The notes beneath the pieces are model-generated. The model was not told the DNA's origin. It worked only from the letters and a program-made list of their open reading frames with translations, and did not search any database. From NCBI GenBank assembly GCA_018716575.1, contig DVJR01000010.1:1-39751 (forward strand): 39,751 bases of DNA. The letters are read 5' to 3'. The position numbers and the translations under genes are program-made. The stretch is from Candidatus Scatomonas merdavium. Lineage in GTDB: Bacteria; Bacillota; Clostridia; Lachnospirales; Lachnospiraceae. Shown piece after piece: positions 1-9,360 of the stretch (the first letter of the stretch is position 1; each line of letters begins with the position of its first letter).

Positions 1-18
1 ATGGATGACAGGAGGTAA
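1..18 (+). CDS. Possible 3' tail of an upstream CDS (frame 1, ends TAA at 16-18)
   Basis: Frame 1 reads MDDRR* directly before the next gene's RBS/start; too short to identify. Confidence 0.3.
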   Translation: MDDRR

Positions 19-23
19 CGATT

Positions 24-599
24 GTGACAAAAGAAGAAATTGAGAAATTTATTACACAGTTTCCGATATACCAGTATGAGTTTATATCGCCGCAGGACAT
101 CGATTTCAATGAAAGGGTCCGGGCTATCTGCAAAAAAGAATGTCCCCGCTACGGCAGCTCCTGGTCATGTCCTCCGGCTGTGGGAAAAGTAGAGCGGTGC
201 AAAGAAAGGTGTCTTGCCTATGAAGAAGCCCTTTTCTTCTCTTCAGTGACGGAAGTACCCGACATCATGGATATGGAGGAGAGCCTGAAAACAAAGGCGG
301 ATCATGAAAAGATGACGAAGATCATCGAGGATTACATGAGCGAACACGGGCTTTCCGTCTATACCCTGTCCAGCGATTCCTGCGCTATCTGCAGTAAATG
401 TGCTTTCCCCAGGGAGCAGTGCCGCCATCCGGATCAGATGCATCCCTGTATAGAAAGCCATGGAATTGTGGTAGCCAATTTAGTGGAGAACTGTCACATG
501 GATTATTACATGGGGGAACATCTGCTTTTGTGGTTTTCTCTGATTTTCTTCAGCAGAACGTCCGCCGTGGCCGAAGAGCAGGGACAGGAGAGAGCATAA
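24..599 (+). CDS. DUF2284 family putative metal-binding protein
   Basis: GTG start after AGGAGG; Cys-rich CKKECPRYGSSWSCPPAVG...CAICSKCAFPREQCRHP pattern and C-terminal WFSLIFF as in DUF2284 proteins. Confidence 0.8.
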   Translation: MTKEEIEKFITQFPIYQYEFISPQDIDFNERVRAICKKECPRYGSSWSCPPAVGKVERCKERCLAYEEALFFSSVTEVPDIMDMEESLKTKADHEKMTKIIEDYMSEHGLSVYTLSSDSCAICSKCAFPREQCRHPDQMHPCIESHGIVVANLVENCHMDYYMGEHLLLWFSLIFFSRTSAVAEEQGQERA

Positions 600-652
600 C
601 CGGAAGAGTCACTTCATAAACTGATTAATAAAGCGCCGGAGAAGCCTGTGCT

Positions 653-940
653 GTGATGGAAAAAAAGAGAAGAAGCGGCAGCCGGATGCTGGAAGCCATG
701 CAGGTTCCGCCGGATCTGGCACGTAAGGATTGTATTGTAACACTCTGCGGCAGCAGTGAGCTTTATATCGAGAATTACCGCAGGATTCTGGAGTACCGTG
801 AAAAAAGCATCCGTATTCTGACGCGCAGTGGACGACTGGAGGTCTGCGGACAGGGTCTGACGGTGACCAGCTATACAATGGACGAGATGTATATTACAGG
901 CCGGATTGAACAAATTACTGTCCGGCCAGAGGGTTTATGA
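653..940 (+). CDS. yqfC: YabP/YqfC family sporulation protein
   Basis: 95 aa; YqfC-like sequence (CGSSELYIENYRRILEY...L.V.SYTMDEMYITGRIEQI); directly upstream of yqfD. Confidence 0.85.
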   Translation: MMEKKRRSGSRMLEAMQVPPDLARKDCIVTLCGSSELYIENYRRILEYREKSIRILTRSGRLEVCGQGLTVTSYTMDEMYITGRIEQITVRPEGL

Positions 941-2175
941 GGAAAGAAGGCTGCGGGCTCCGGTATATGAAGGGCTGCGTGGCGCTGCTTATGACGGGAA
1001 AAGAGCCTGAACGCTTCCTGAATCTCTGCGCGGCGAACAGGATTGACCTGTGGGATCTGATTCATACGGAGGATGGATACAGGATGAAGGTATCAGTCCG
1101 GGATTATTTCCGCCTGGGTCCGCTCTGCCGGAAAACACATTCCCGTGTCAGGATACTTGAAAAGAGAGGGCTGCCTTTTCTGCTGCAGCGATGTCTGAAA
1201 AGAAAAGCTTTTTTTCTGGGATTCGCGATAGCAGCAGTCCTTCTTTATATACTTTCGCTCTTTATCTGGAACATACATGTAGAAGGCAATTATGCCAACA
1301 GCACCTGGTCTGTTCTGGAGTATCTGGAAGAAACCGGCGTTTCTCACGGCATTCTCAAAAGCCGGGTTGACTGTACCGCTATTGCAGAAGGTATCCGGGA
1401 AGAATTTCCAAACGTAACATGGGTCTCTGCCAGGATACAGGGAACCCGGCTGATTCTGGAGATACGTGAAAATACGGACGGCTATCGGGAGGAAAAAACA
1501 CCGTCCGGGGATTCCTGGGATCTGGTGGCGACGGCTGACGGCGTTGTCGCGTCAATCTTTACCCGTTCCGGCGTTCCCTGTGTTCGCGCCGGCGATATCT
1601 GTCAGGCCGGTGATATTCTGGTGAGCGGCGCGGTTCCTGTCAATAACGATAACGGAGAGACCGTCCGTTATGAATATGTGCAGGCGGATGCGGACATTGT
1701 GGTGGAGACAGAGCGGTATTATTACGATGAATTTTCAATGACGCATATGGTGAGAACATACTCCGGAGAGACAGAAGTGCATCCCTTCCTTCAGATTTTC
1801 CAGTGGCGCTTTACCCTGGGAGGAGATGAACAGGAATCCTGTGATTATCTGGTGAAGGAGCAGAAGGTACGACTGACAGAAAATTTTATACTGCCGTTTT
1901 CCTATGGTACAGTGGAGACGCTGCCCTATACGGAGAGCCGTGAACAATATTCAGAGGAAGAAGCCGAAAGACTGGCAGGCGAAAGGCTGGGGCTGTTCTG
2001 TGACCGGCTTGAAAAAACAGGGGTGGAAATATCGAAAAATAATGTTACAATAGATCTGACAGAATCCAGCTGTATCAGCAGGGGAAGCCTGACCGTCCGG
2101 GAAGCGGCATATAAACAGGCGCCCTGCGCGCTGGAGGAGGAAATCCCCTCAGGGAAGGAAGAGAGTGAAGAATAG
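937..2175 (+). CDS. yqfD: Sporulation protein YqfD
   Basis: 412 aa, overlaps yqfC by 4 nt; N-terminal region, TM segment (FFLGFAIAAVLLYILSLFIWNIHVEGN) and yqfC-yqfD-phoH-ybeY order. Confidence 0.85.
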   Translation: MRKEGCGLRYMKGCVALLMTGKEPERFLNLCAANRIDLWDLIHTEDGYRMKVSVRDYFRLGPLCRKTHSRVRILEKRGLPFLLQRCLKRKAFFLGFAIAAVLLYILSLFIWNIHVEGNYANSTWSVLEYLEETGVSHGILKSRVDCTAIAEGIREEFPNVTWVSARIQGTRLILEIRENTDGYREEKTPSGDSWDLVATADGVVASIFTRSGVPCVRAGDICQAGDILVSGAVPVNNDNGETVRYEYVQADADIVVETERYYYDEFSMTHMVRTYSGETEVHPFLQIFQWRFTLGGDEQESCDYLVKEQKVRLTENFILPFSYGTVETLPYTESREQYSEEEAERLAGERLGLFCDRLEKTGVEISKNNVTIDLTESSCISRGSLTVREAAYKQAPCALEEEIPSGKEESEE

Positions 2176-2178
2176 AGC

Positions 2179-3186
2179 ATGAGCGGCGGCATCATTGAAG
2201 ATAGAATGGAATTTCCCGCAGAGCATCTGCGGAATGTATACGGACAGTTTGACGAGCATATCAAGAAGCTGGAGCGTTCGCTGAACGTTACGCTGGTTGC
2301 CAGAGACGGCACGCTCCGGATCGTCGGTCCGGAGAGCAACGTGCGATGCGCCAGGGGATGCCTGGAGCAGCTGCTGGAGCTGTCCCGCAGAGGCAATGAA
2401 ATTACGGGGCAGAATGTAAATTATGCCATTGCCCTGGCAATGGATTCCAGGGAAAATGCCCTGGTGGAGCTGGATGGGGACTGTATCTGCCATACCGTGG
2501 CGGGCCGTCCCGTCAAGCCCAAGACTCTGGGGCAGAAGCAGTACGTGGACGCCATACGGGATCATATGATTGTATTCGGCGTGGGTCCCGCCGGAACCGG
2601 AAAGACGTACCTGGCCATGGCTATGGCCATCACCGCCTTCCGGAACGACGAGGTGAGCCGTATCATCCTGACCCGTCCGGCCATTGAAGCTGGTGAAAAA
2701 CTGGGCTTTCTGCCCGGCGACCTTCAAAGCAAGGTGGATCCTTATCTGCGGCCTCTGTACGACGCCCTTTATCAGATTATGGGAGCGGACAGCTTTCAGA
2801 AGAATATGGAAAAAGGACTGATAGAAGTAGCGCCTCTGGCCTATATGCGCGGCCGGACTCTGGACAACGCTTACATCATTCTGGATGAGGCACAGAACAC
2901 TACCCCTGCGCAGATGAAAATGTTTCTGACGAGAATCGGTTTCGGCTCCAAGGTGGTGGTGACGGGAGACGCCTCCCAGAAGGATCTGCCTTCCGGAACG
3001 AAGTCGGGATTGGATGTGGCCATGCAGGTGCTGAAAAAGGTGGAAGGCATTTCGTTTTGTGAACTGACCAGCAAGGACGTGGTGCGTCATCCGCTGGTGC
3101 AGAAGATTGTACAGGCATATGAGACTTATGAAAAAAGAGCGGAGCGGACATCTGAAAAAGCATTGAAAAGAAAAAGAGGCAGGTGA
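2179..3186 (+). CDS. phoH: PhoH family ATPase
   Basis: Walker A GVGPAGTGKTYLAMAMA, ILTRPAIEAGEKLGFLPGDL, Walker B YIILDEAQNTTPAQMKMFLTRIG; followed by ybeY. Confidence 0.95.
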   Translation: MSGGIIEDRMEFPAEHLRNVYGQFDEHIKKLERSLNVTLVARDGTLRIVGPESNVRCARGCLEQLLELSRRGNEITGQNVNYAIALAMDSRENALVELDGDCICHTVAGRPVKPKTLGQKQYVDAIRDHMIVFGVGPAGTGKTYLAMAMAITAFRNDEVSRIILTRPAIEAGEKLGFLPGDLQSKVDPYLRPLYDALYQIMGADSFQKNMEKGLIEVAPLAYMRGRTLDNAYIILDEAQNTTPAQMKMFLTRIGFGSKVVVTGDASQKDLPSGTKSGLDVAMQVLKKVEGISFCELTSKDVVRHPLVQKIVQAYETYEKRAERTSEKALKRKRGR

Positions 3187-3191
3187 GGGAA

Positions 3192-3710
3192 ATGACGGTA
3201 CAGATAGAAAATGAACAGGGCCTGGAATTGGATTTCGATTATGAGGCGGTGGCGGAAGCGGTGATCCGGCAGGTGCTTGAGCAGGAAAACTGTCCTTATG
3301 AAGCGGAGGTTTCTCTGACTCTGACGGATGACGGAGAGATTCGCCGGCTGAACCGGGAATTCAGAAGGATCGACCGTGAGACGGACGTGCTTTCCTTTCC
3401 GATGGCAGATTTTCCGGCTCCTGCGGACTATAGTGCCCTGGAAGAGCCAGCGGCAGATTGCTTCCATCCGGAAACGGGTGAGCTGATGCTGGGCGATATT
3501 GTTATTTCCGTAGAAAGGGCCCGCAATCAGGCGGAAGCCTACGGACACAGCCTGAAACGGGAGTATGCATTCCTGATCGCCCACAGCATGCTGCACCTTC
3601 TGGGCTACGACCACATGGAGCCGGAGGAGGCGTCCGTTATGGAAGAAAAACAGGAAGCAGCTTTGACAGCTTTAAATATTACAAGACAGGAACAGGGAGG
3701 TGCCAGGTGA
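3192..3710 (+). CDS. ybeY: Endoribonuclease YbeY (rRNA maturation)
   Basis: Metal-binding signature HSMLHLLGYDH; ATG at 3192 preceded by GGTGAGG (ORF track starts at GTG 3183). Confidence 0.93.
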   Translation: MTVQIENEQGLELDFDYEAVAEAVIRQVLEQENCPYEAEVSLTLTDDGEIRRLNREFRRIDRETDVLSFPMADFPAPADYSALEEPAADCFHPETGELMLGDIVISVERARNQAEAYGHSLKREYAFLIAHSMLHLLGYDHMEPEEASVMEEKQEAALTALNITRQEQGGAR

Positions 3711-4831
3711 GAGGGTTCAGAAAACTGACAGCAGCGCTGCTGCTGGCTGCTCTCGCAGTGTCCGGGTGCAGCAGCAAAGAGAAGGAGGAAACGGCGGAGG
3801 CGACACCCACGCCGGAAATTCAGGCAGAGGAGACAGCAACGCCGACGCCCACATCGACGCCGGAGCCTACGGAAGAGCCGGAGCCGCTTGTGCCGGACGT
3901 TCCGGAGGGAATGGTAACGAGTTATCTGACAGGTGAGTATGTGCCGGAGGAAATCGGACGGCGCCGCCCCGCTGCAATTATGATCAATAATATTGAAGCC
4001 TCTCTGCCTCAGTGGGGCATCAGTCACGCGGGCATTATTTATGAAGCTCCGGTGGAGGGCGGCATTACCCGGATGATGGCGATCTTCGAGGACTACGACA
4101 GTCTGGAGAGAATCGGGTCTGTCAGGAGCTGCCGGGATTACTTCATTAATTATGCTATGGGATATGAGGCTATCTATGTTCATTACGGACAGTCCGTCTA
4201 CGCTGAGCCGTACCTGGCTATGGACGAGGTCAATAATCTGAGCGGCCTGTCCGGCTACGGGGATCAGATCTTCTACCGGACTACGGACAGAAAGCCGCCG
4301 CACAATGCCTATATAAGCGGGGCGGGCATTCAGGAGGGCATCGGAATCTGCGGATACTCTCAGGAGTATTCGGAAGGATATCAGGGAAATTTCCGGTTTG
4401 CTTCTTCAGATGCGCCGGTACTTCTGGAAAACGGCAGCACGGCCCTGCGCGTGGAGCCGGGCGGTTATAATTACAACAACGCCTATTTCCTCTACGATCC
4501 CGATACCGGCCTCTATTACCGGTATCAGTTTGACGGCCCCCAGATCGATGAGGAGGACGGCAGCCAGCTGGCGGTGAAAAATATCATTATCCAGTATTCC
4601 TCCTGGGAGAACTACGATTCCAACGGCTATCTGAATATCCACCCGGATCAGCCGGGCACGGGCAAGTACATTACCAACGGACGGGCCATCGACATCACCT
4701 GGAGCCGGGATTCCGCCTGGGAAGCCGATCACTATTACGATTCCGAGGGAAATGAGATTACGTTAAATCCCGGAAAAACATGGATTCTCATCGTGCTGGA
4801 TTCCTATGCGGATCAGACGGTGATAGAATGA
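3707..4831 (+). CDS. DUF3048 domain-containing lipoprotein (YerB-like)
   Basis: Lipobox LAVSGC; Thr/Pro/Glu-rich linker; RRPAAIMINNIEASLPQWGISHAGIIYEAPVEGGITRMMAIFEDY...RIGSVRSCRDYF as in DUF3048. Confidence 0.88.
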   Translation: MRGFRKLTAALLLAALAVSGCSSKEKEETAEATPTPEIQAEETATPTPTSTPEPTEEPEPLVPDVPEGMVTSYLTGEYVPEEIGRRRPAAIMINNIEASLPQWGISHAGIIYEAPVEGGITRMMAIFEDYDSLERIGSVRSCRDYFINYAMGYEAIYVHYGQSVYAEPYLAMDEVNNLSGLSGYGDQIFYRTTDRKPPHNAYISGAGIQEGIGICGYSQEYSEGYQGNFRFASSDAPVLLENGSTALRVEPGGYNYNNAYFLYDPDTGLYYRYQFDGPQIDEEDGSQLAVKNIIIQYSSWENYDSNGYLNIHPDQPGTGKYITNGRAIDITWSRDSAWEADHYYDSEGNEITLNPGKTWILIVLDSYADQTVIE

Positions 4832-4889
4832 CGATGACTGTATAAAATATGAAAAAATGCCGATACTACAGAAAAAAGGAGTGAGCAGT

Positions 4890-5258
4890 ATGAAGCGCAC
4901 GACAGCAGGTGGTATCGGCATTCTCTGTGCAGCTCTGGCTGTGGGAACCGGACTTTTCTTCCAAACAGGCGGTATCGGTCATGTAACGGACCTGGCCGGG
5001 AAAATGACAGAAGAATATATCAGACAGAACGGAGAGAATGAAGCCGTGCCGGCGGACGCCTCCGGAGAAGAGGGATATCTGCTGACCGAAGAGGAGGGAA
5101 TGGTGGTGGTTTACCGTTCAAACAGTCATGAACTGTATGAAAAAACAGGCATACCTGTGGAAAGTCTTCCCGAGGAAGTGCAGAAGGAGCTTTCAGAAGG
5201 AAAGACAGTAAAGGACAATATGGAACTGTATGGTTTTCTGGAGAATTACAGCAGCTGA
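4890..5258 (+). CDS. Small exported/membrane-anchored protein with BofC C-terminal-like domain
   Basis: Start inferred at ATG 4890 (MKRTTAGGIGILCAALAVG hydrophobic N-terminus); GYLLTEEEGMVVVYR...VESLPEEVQKELSEGKTVKDNMELYGFLENYSS resembles BofC/YpeB-type domains. Confidence 0.6.
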   Translation: MKRTTAGGIGILCAALAVGTGLFFQTGGIGHVTDLAGKMTEEYIRQNGENEAVPADASGEEGYLLTEEEGMVVVYRSNSHELYEKTGIPVESLPEEVQKELSEGKTVKDNMELYGFLENYSS

Positions 5259-5285
5259 GCGAGAGGCCCGGCTGCTTTGTATTTT
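5250..5285 (+). terminator. Putative intrinsic terminator at the end of the yqfC-4890 gene run
   Basis: AGCAGCTG...CGGCTGCT hairpin (about 8 bp with one G.U), followed by TTTGTATTTT. Confidence 0.5.
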
Positions 5286-5311
5286 CAGCTGTTTCCGGCT
5301 GGAATGGCTTA

Positions 5312-5340
5312 TGGACAAAAGACATTTTCTGGTGTAAAAT
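5312..5340 (+). promoter_or_regulatory. Putative sigma-A promoter for proB
   Basis: TGGACA (5312-5317) - 17 nt - TAAAAT (5335-5340), 33 nt upstream of the proB ATG. Confidence 0.6.
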
Positions 5341-5372
5341 AAGTACGATTCTTTTACAGACAGGAGCATACA

Positions 5373-6230
5373 ATGAATATTCGTGACAGACTTAAGGATA
5401 AATCCAGAATCGTGATTAAAATCGGTTCCTCTTCACTGACCCATAAAGAAACAGGAAAGCTGGATCTGATCAAGCTGGAAATCCTCGTGCGGGAGATCAG
5501 TGATCTGCGGAATCAGGGAAAGGATGTGGTTCTGGTATCATCCGGCGCTATTATGGTAGGACGGAATACTCTCGGATTTCATGCGAGACCGGAAAACCTT
5601 ACAGAAAAGCAGGCATGTGCTTCGGTGGGACAGGCTAAACTGATGATGATTTATCAGAAGCTTTTCTCTGAATATAATCAGATATGCAGTCAGATTCTGA
5701 TGACAAAAAATACCATGCTGGATAATCTGAATCGGGTGAATGCCAGGAACACCTTCCGGGAGCTGCTTTCCCTCGGAGTCATTCCCATCGTTAATGAAAA
5801 TGATACGATTGCCACCTATGAGATAGATTATCTTTCTGTGTTTGGAGATAATGATACCCTGTCAGCTGTAGTGGCGGCGCTTGTGGAAGCGGATCTTCTG
5901 ATTCTTTTATCTGATATAGATGGTTTATATACCGATGATCCGCATCAGAACCCGGACGCAAAATTCGTAGAGGTGGTGGAACGTCTGGATGACCATCTGA
6001 TGGCCATGGGAAAGGACAGCACAGGCAGCAGCGTAGGAACAGGTGGGATGGCCACAAAGCTGTCAGCGGCGAAGATCGCCACCAGCGCAGGCGCGGATAT
6101 GGTGATCGCCAACGGCGACGATTTTCATATTATTCATGAGATTGTCAGCGGAAAGAATGTGGGTACACTGTTCCTGGAGGAGCGAAAGGATGAGTTTTAC
6201 CTTCTGAACTATCTGGAGCACATGGTATAG
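5373..6230 (+). CDS. proB: Glutamate 5-kinase (short form, no room for PUA domain)
   Basis: RIVIKIGSSSLT, VLVSSGAI, NENDTI, FGDNDTLSA, LLSDIDGLYT, GTGGMATKLSAA; 285 aa. Confidence 0.95.
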   Translation: MNIRDRLKDKSRIVIKIGSSSLTHKETGKLDLIKLEILVREISDLRNQGKDVVLVSSGAIMVGRNTLGFHARPENLTEKQACASVGQAKLMMIYQKLFSEYNQICSQILMTKNTMLDNLNRVNARNTFRELLSLGVIPIVNENDTIATYEIDYLSVFGDNDTLSAVVAALVEADLLILLSDIDGLYTDDPHQNPDAKFVEVVERLDDHLMAMGKDSTGSSVGTGGMATKLSAAKIATSAGADMVIANGDDFHIIHEIVSGKNVGTLFLEERKDEFYLLNYLEHMV

Positions 6231-6261
6231 GCAGATACATGGAAGAAAGGAAATACAGAAT

Positions 6262-6474
6262 ATGAATATAGACCGTATCAACGAGCTGGCCCGAAAGGCC
6301 AAAAAGGAAGGGCTGACGGACGCGGAGAAGGCGGAGCAGGCGAAGCTGCGGCAGGAATACATCGCCTCTGTGCGCATGAACCTGAAAACCCAGCTTGACA
6401 ATATCAACATTCAGGAGCTGGACGGCTCCATTACCAATCTGGGAGAAAAGTATGGACACAAAAAAGGACATTAG
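6262..6474 (+). CDS. DUF896 family protein (YnzC-like)
   Basis: INELARKAKKEGLTDAEKAEQAKLRQEYI... typical DUF896. Confidence 0.92.
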   Translation: MNIDRINELARKAKKEGLTDAEKAEQAKLRQEYIASVRMNLKTQLDNINIQELDGSITNLGEKYGHKKGH

Positions 6475-7000
6475 AAAGCGGGTTTTCGCCCTGCGAAGGG
6501 AGGCCTCCGAACAGAGAATCGCGGAAAACAGCCGGGAGATTTTCCGGAAGGTCTGTGATATGGCCGCCTACCGGGAAGCAGAGGCGGTATACGCTTACAT
6601 GGACTACAACCGGGAGGTCATGACCCGGGAATTTATCTGCCGCGCCTGGGCAGACGGCAAGCAGGTGGCGGTGCCGAAGGTTCATGGCAGAGATATGGTG
6701 TTTTACATACTGGAAGATTTCAGTCAACTGGAGGAGGGCTATTTCGGTATACCGGAGCCTGCCAGAGGAGAGGCAGCAGAACAGGAGCGGGCGCTGATGA
6801 TTGTTCCGGGCGTTGCTTTTGACGCGGAACGGCACAGGATCGGATACGGCCAGGGTTTTTACGACCGGTATCTGGAAAAGCACCCCCATCACCCCACTAT
6901 TGCCGTTGCTTTTGAATTTCAGATGATAGGCCAGGTACCTCATGAGTCCACAGATATCCGTCCGGACTGTCTGGTGACAGAAGCCAGGATCATATACTGA
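6452..7000 (+). CDS. 5-formyltetrahydrofolate cyclo-ligase
   Basis: KKDIRKRVFALRR N-terminus, IVPGVAFDAERHRIGYGQGFYDRYL signature; ATG at 6452 inferred. Confidence 0.93.
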   Translation: MDTKKDIRKRVFALRREASEQRIAENSREIFRKVCDMAAYREAEAVYAYMDYNREVMTREFICRAWADGKQVAVPKVHGRDMVFYILEDFSQLEEGYFGIPEPARGEAAEQERALMIVPGVAFDAERHRIGYGQGFYDRYLEKHPHHPTIAVAFEFQMIGQVPHESTDIRPDCLVTEARIIY

Positions 7001-7074
7001 TGATAAAATGAAGACATTGCCTGAAGCATAGCAGGAAGACCATGCTGATTTTACAGGAAAAGGAGGAGAAGATT

Positions 7075-8319
7075 ATGGAGCTTATGGAAATCGGACGCCG
7101 TGCCAGGGACACGGAACCTCTGATGCGGAAGCTGCCCACAGCTAAGAAAAACAGTCTGCTGCTGCAGTGCGCAAAAGATCTGCAGGTCCATGCGGCGGAG
7201 ATTATCGCCGCTAACGCCCTTGATATGGAGCAGGGACGGCAGAACGGCATGGCGGCCGGCCTTCTGGATCGTCTGCTTCTGACGGAAGCGCGCATCGACG
7301 GTATGGCAGAGGGGCTCTGCCAGCTTGCGGCTCTGGACGACCCCATCGGCGAAGTTCTGGGCATGAAGAAGCGTCCCAACGGCCTGCTGATCGGCCAGAA
7401 GCGAGTGCCTCTGGGTGTGGTGGGCATTATCTACGAAGCCCGTCCCAATGTGACGGCGGATGCCTTCGGCCTCTGCTTCAAGACCGGAAACGTTGTGATT
7501 TTAAAAGGCGGGAGTGACGCTATCCATTCCAACGAGGCCATTGTGGCCTGCATCCGCAGAAGCCTTGGCGACGCCGGGCTGCCGGAGGACGCCATTCAGC
7601 TCATTACGGATACCAGCCGGGAGACCACCACGGCTTTCATGAAGATGAACGAATACGTGGACGTGCTGATCCCCAGAGGCGGGGCGGGGCTTATCCGCGC
7701 CGTGGTTAATAACAGCACGATACCCGTTATTGAGACCGGAACCGGCAACTGCCACATCTTTGTGGACGAAAGCGCCGATCTGGATATGGCGGTTAATATC
7801 ATTCTGAACGCCAAAACCCAGCGGGTTGGCGTGTGCAACGCCTGTGAATCCCTGGTGGTTCATGAGAAGATTAAAGATGCGCTCCTGCCCGCTCTGTCCG
7901 CGAAGCTCCGGGAGAAGGATGTGGAGATCCGCGCCGACGAGAAAGCCCTTCCTCTGGTGCAGGACGGCGTTCCGGCCACCGACGAGGACTGGGGCAGGGA
8001 ATACCTGGATTATATTATTTCTGTTAAAACGGTTTCTTCGGTCGATGAAGCGATTGCTCATATCAACCGTTACAATACCAAGCATTCTGAGGCTATCATT
8101 ACCTCCAGCTATGAGAACGCCCAGAGATTTCTGGACGAGGTGGACGCAGCCGCCGTGTATGTCAACGCCTCCACGCGCTTTACCGACGGCTTTGAATTCG
8201 GCTTCGGGGCGGAGATCGGCATCAGCACCCAGAAGCTCCACGCCAGAGGGCCCATGGGGCTTAACGCGCTTACTACGACGAAATATATTATTTATGGAAA
8301 CGGACAGATCCGGCCGTAA
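7075..8319 (+). CDS. proA: Gamma-glutamyl phosphate reductase
   Basis: [66 protein letters not shown] 7075 preceded by GGAGGAGA. Confidence 0.96.
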   Translation: MELMEIGRRARDTEPLMRKLPTAKKNSLLLQCAKDLQVHAAEIIAANALDMEQGRQNGMAAGLLDRLLLTEARIDGMAEGLCQLAALDDPIGEVLGMKKRPNGLLIGQKRVPLGVVGIIYEARPNVTADAFGLCFKTGNVVILKGGSDAIHSNEAIVACIRRSLGDAGLPEDAIQLITDTSRETTTAFMKMNEYVDVLIPRGGAGLIRAVVNNSTIPVIETGTGNCHIFVDESADLDMAVNIILNAKTQRVGVCNACESLVVHEKIKDALLPALSAKLREKDVEIRADEKALPLVQDGVPATDEDWGREYLDYIISVKTVSSVDEAIAHINRYNTKHSEAIITSSYENAQRFLDEVDAAAVYVNASTRFTDGFEFGFGAEIGISTQKLHARGPMGLNALTTTKYIIYGNGQIRP

Positions 8320-8395
8320 TTTCTTATGCCGGCAGCATAATGAGGCGGTTTGGCGCATAGAATGATACAAAAGACTTTTTTGGGAGGATGATTCT

Positions 8396-9313
8396 ATGAT
8401 TGCGCTGAACCAGCGGTACTCTTACCGGGACATCTGCGATTCCCTGCAGGTGCTCTCGGAATGCTACGGCGATTTCTGTATCTGCCGGATTGTGGGAACC
8501 AGTCAGGACGACAGAATGATTTACATGCTGCGGATGGGCTTCGGACAGAAGAGCCTGATCTGCACGGCCGGCATTCATGGACGTGAATCGGTCAATCCTG
8601 TTTTGATGCTTCGCATGATAGAGGACTATGCGCTGTCTTTCCGGTTCCATCGTAAGATACAGGACTGCGATGTAGAGACGCTGCTCCGTCAGTATTCTAT
8701 CTGTTTTATTCCGGTGGTCAATCCGGACGGCTACGAAATTGCGCTGAAAGGCTTTGAGACCATTGAAAATCCTATCTACAGAAGAATGGCACGAGCCAGA
8801 AATATTTCGCATGAAAACTGGAAATACAACGCCAGGGGCGTGGACATCAACCGGAATTTCCCCTGCCGTTCCTACGTGCAGCAGCAGCTCTACGAATACC
8901 CGGGCAGTGAATCGGAAACCCAGATGCTGATGCGGGTTTTCCGGGACTACGATACGGCCGCCTATCTGGATTTCCATTCCCGCGGGAAGATTATCTATTA
9001 TTATCGGAACGCCATGCCCCATACATATAACCAGCGGTGCCGGCAGTATGCCCGCGCGCTGCAGCATGTGAGCGGATACGCCCTGGGCCGGAAAGAAGAG
9101 GAGCTGCTCTCCAACGTAAGCGGCGGCAATTCCGTACACTTTTATTCGGAACAGACAGGGAAGCCTGCGATTACTATTGAAACTCTGCCTCAGGACGCGC
9201 CGTTTCCGCCGGAGGTATCCAGTCATGAAACGTCCTATGAGGAGATAAGAGCTGTGCCTCTTTCTATGCTGGAGGCTCTGAACGCCGGAGAGCGGAGCAT
9301 CCCGCGGCTCTGA
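8396..9313 (+). CDS. M14 family zinc carboxypeptidase (gamma-D-glutamyl-diamino acid peptidase-like), no obvious signal peptide
   Basis: HGRE (IHGRES), PVVNPDGYE, RGVDINRNFP, LDFHSRG, catalytic Glu in AITIETL; RBS GGGAGG. Confidence 0.88.
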   Translation: MIALNQRYSYRDICDSLQVLSECYGDFCICRIVGTSQDDRMIYMLRMGFGQKSLICTAGIHGRESVNPVLMLRMIEDYALSFRFHRKIQDCDVETLLRQYSICFIPVVNPDGYEIALKGFETIENPIYRRMARARNISHENWKYNARGVDINRNFPCRSYVQQQLYEYPGSESETQMLMRVFRDYDTAAYLDFHSRGKIIYYYRNAMPHTYNQRCRQYARALQHVSGYALGRKEEELLSNVSGGNSVHFYSEQTGKPAITIETLPQDAPFPPEVSSHETSYEEIRAVPLSMLEALNAGERSIPRL

Positions 9314-9360
9314 TGCCCTGAGAAAAGATTTAAAAATACAGGAAAGGATGAAATATACAG

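Noticed and set aside
2149-3090. 313-aa antisense ORF opposite phoH
   Set aside because: Antisense shadow of a highly conserved gene with no domain signature.
3605-4303. 232-aa minus-strand ORF with Arg/Cys-rich segment
   Set aside because: Antisense to the Thr/Pro/Glu low-complexity linker of the DUF3048 lipoprotein, which produces the odd composition.
8324-8340. Palindrome TTATGC-CGGCA-GCATAA just after proA
   Set aside because: Only 6 bp, no U-tract and no partner site noticed; not enough for a terminator or operator call.
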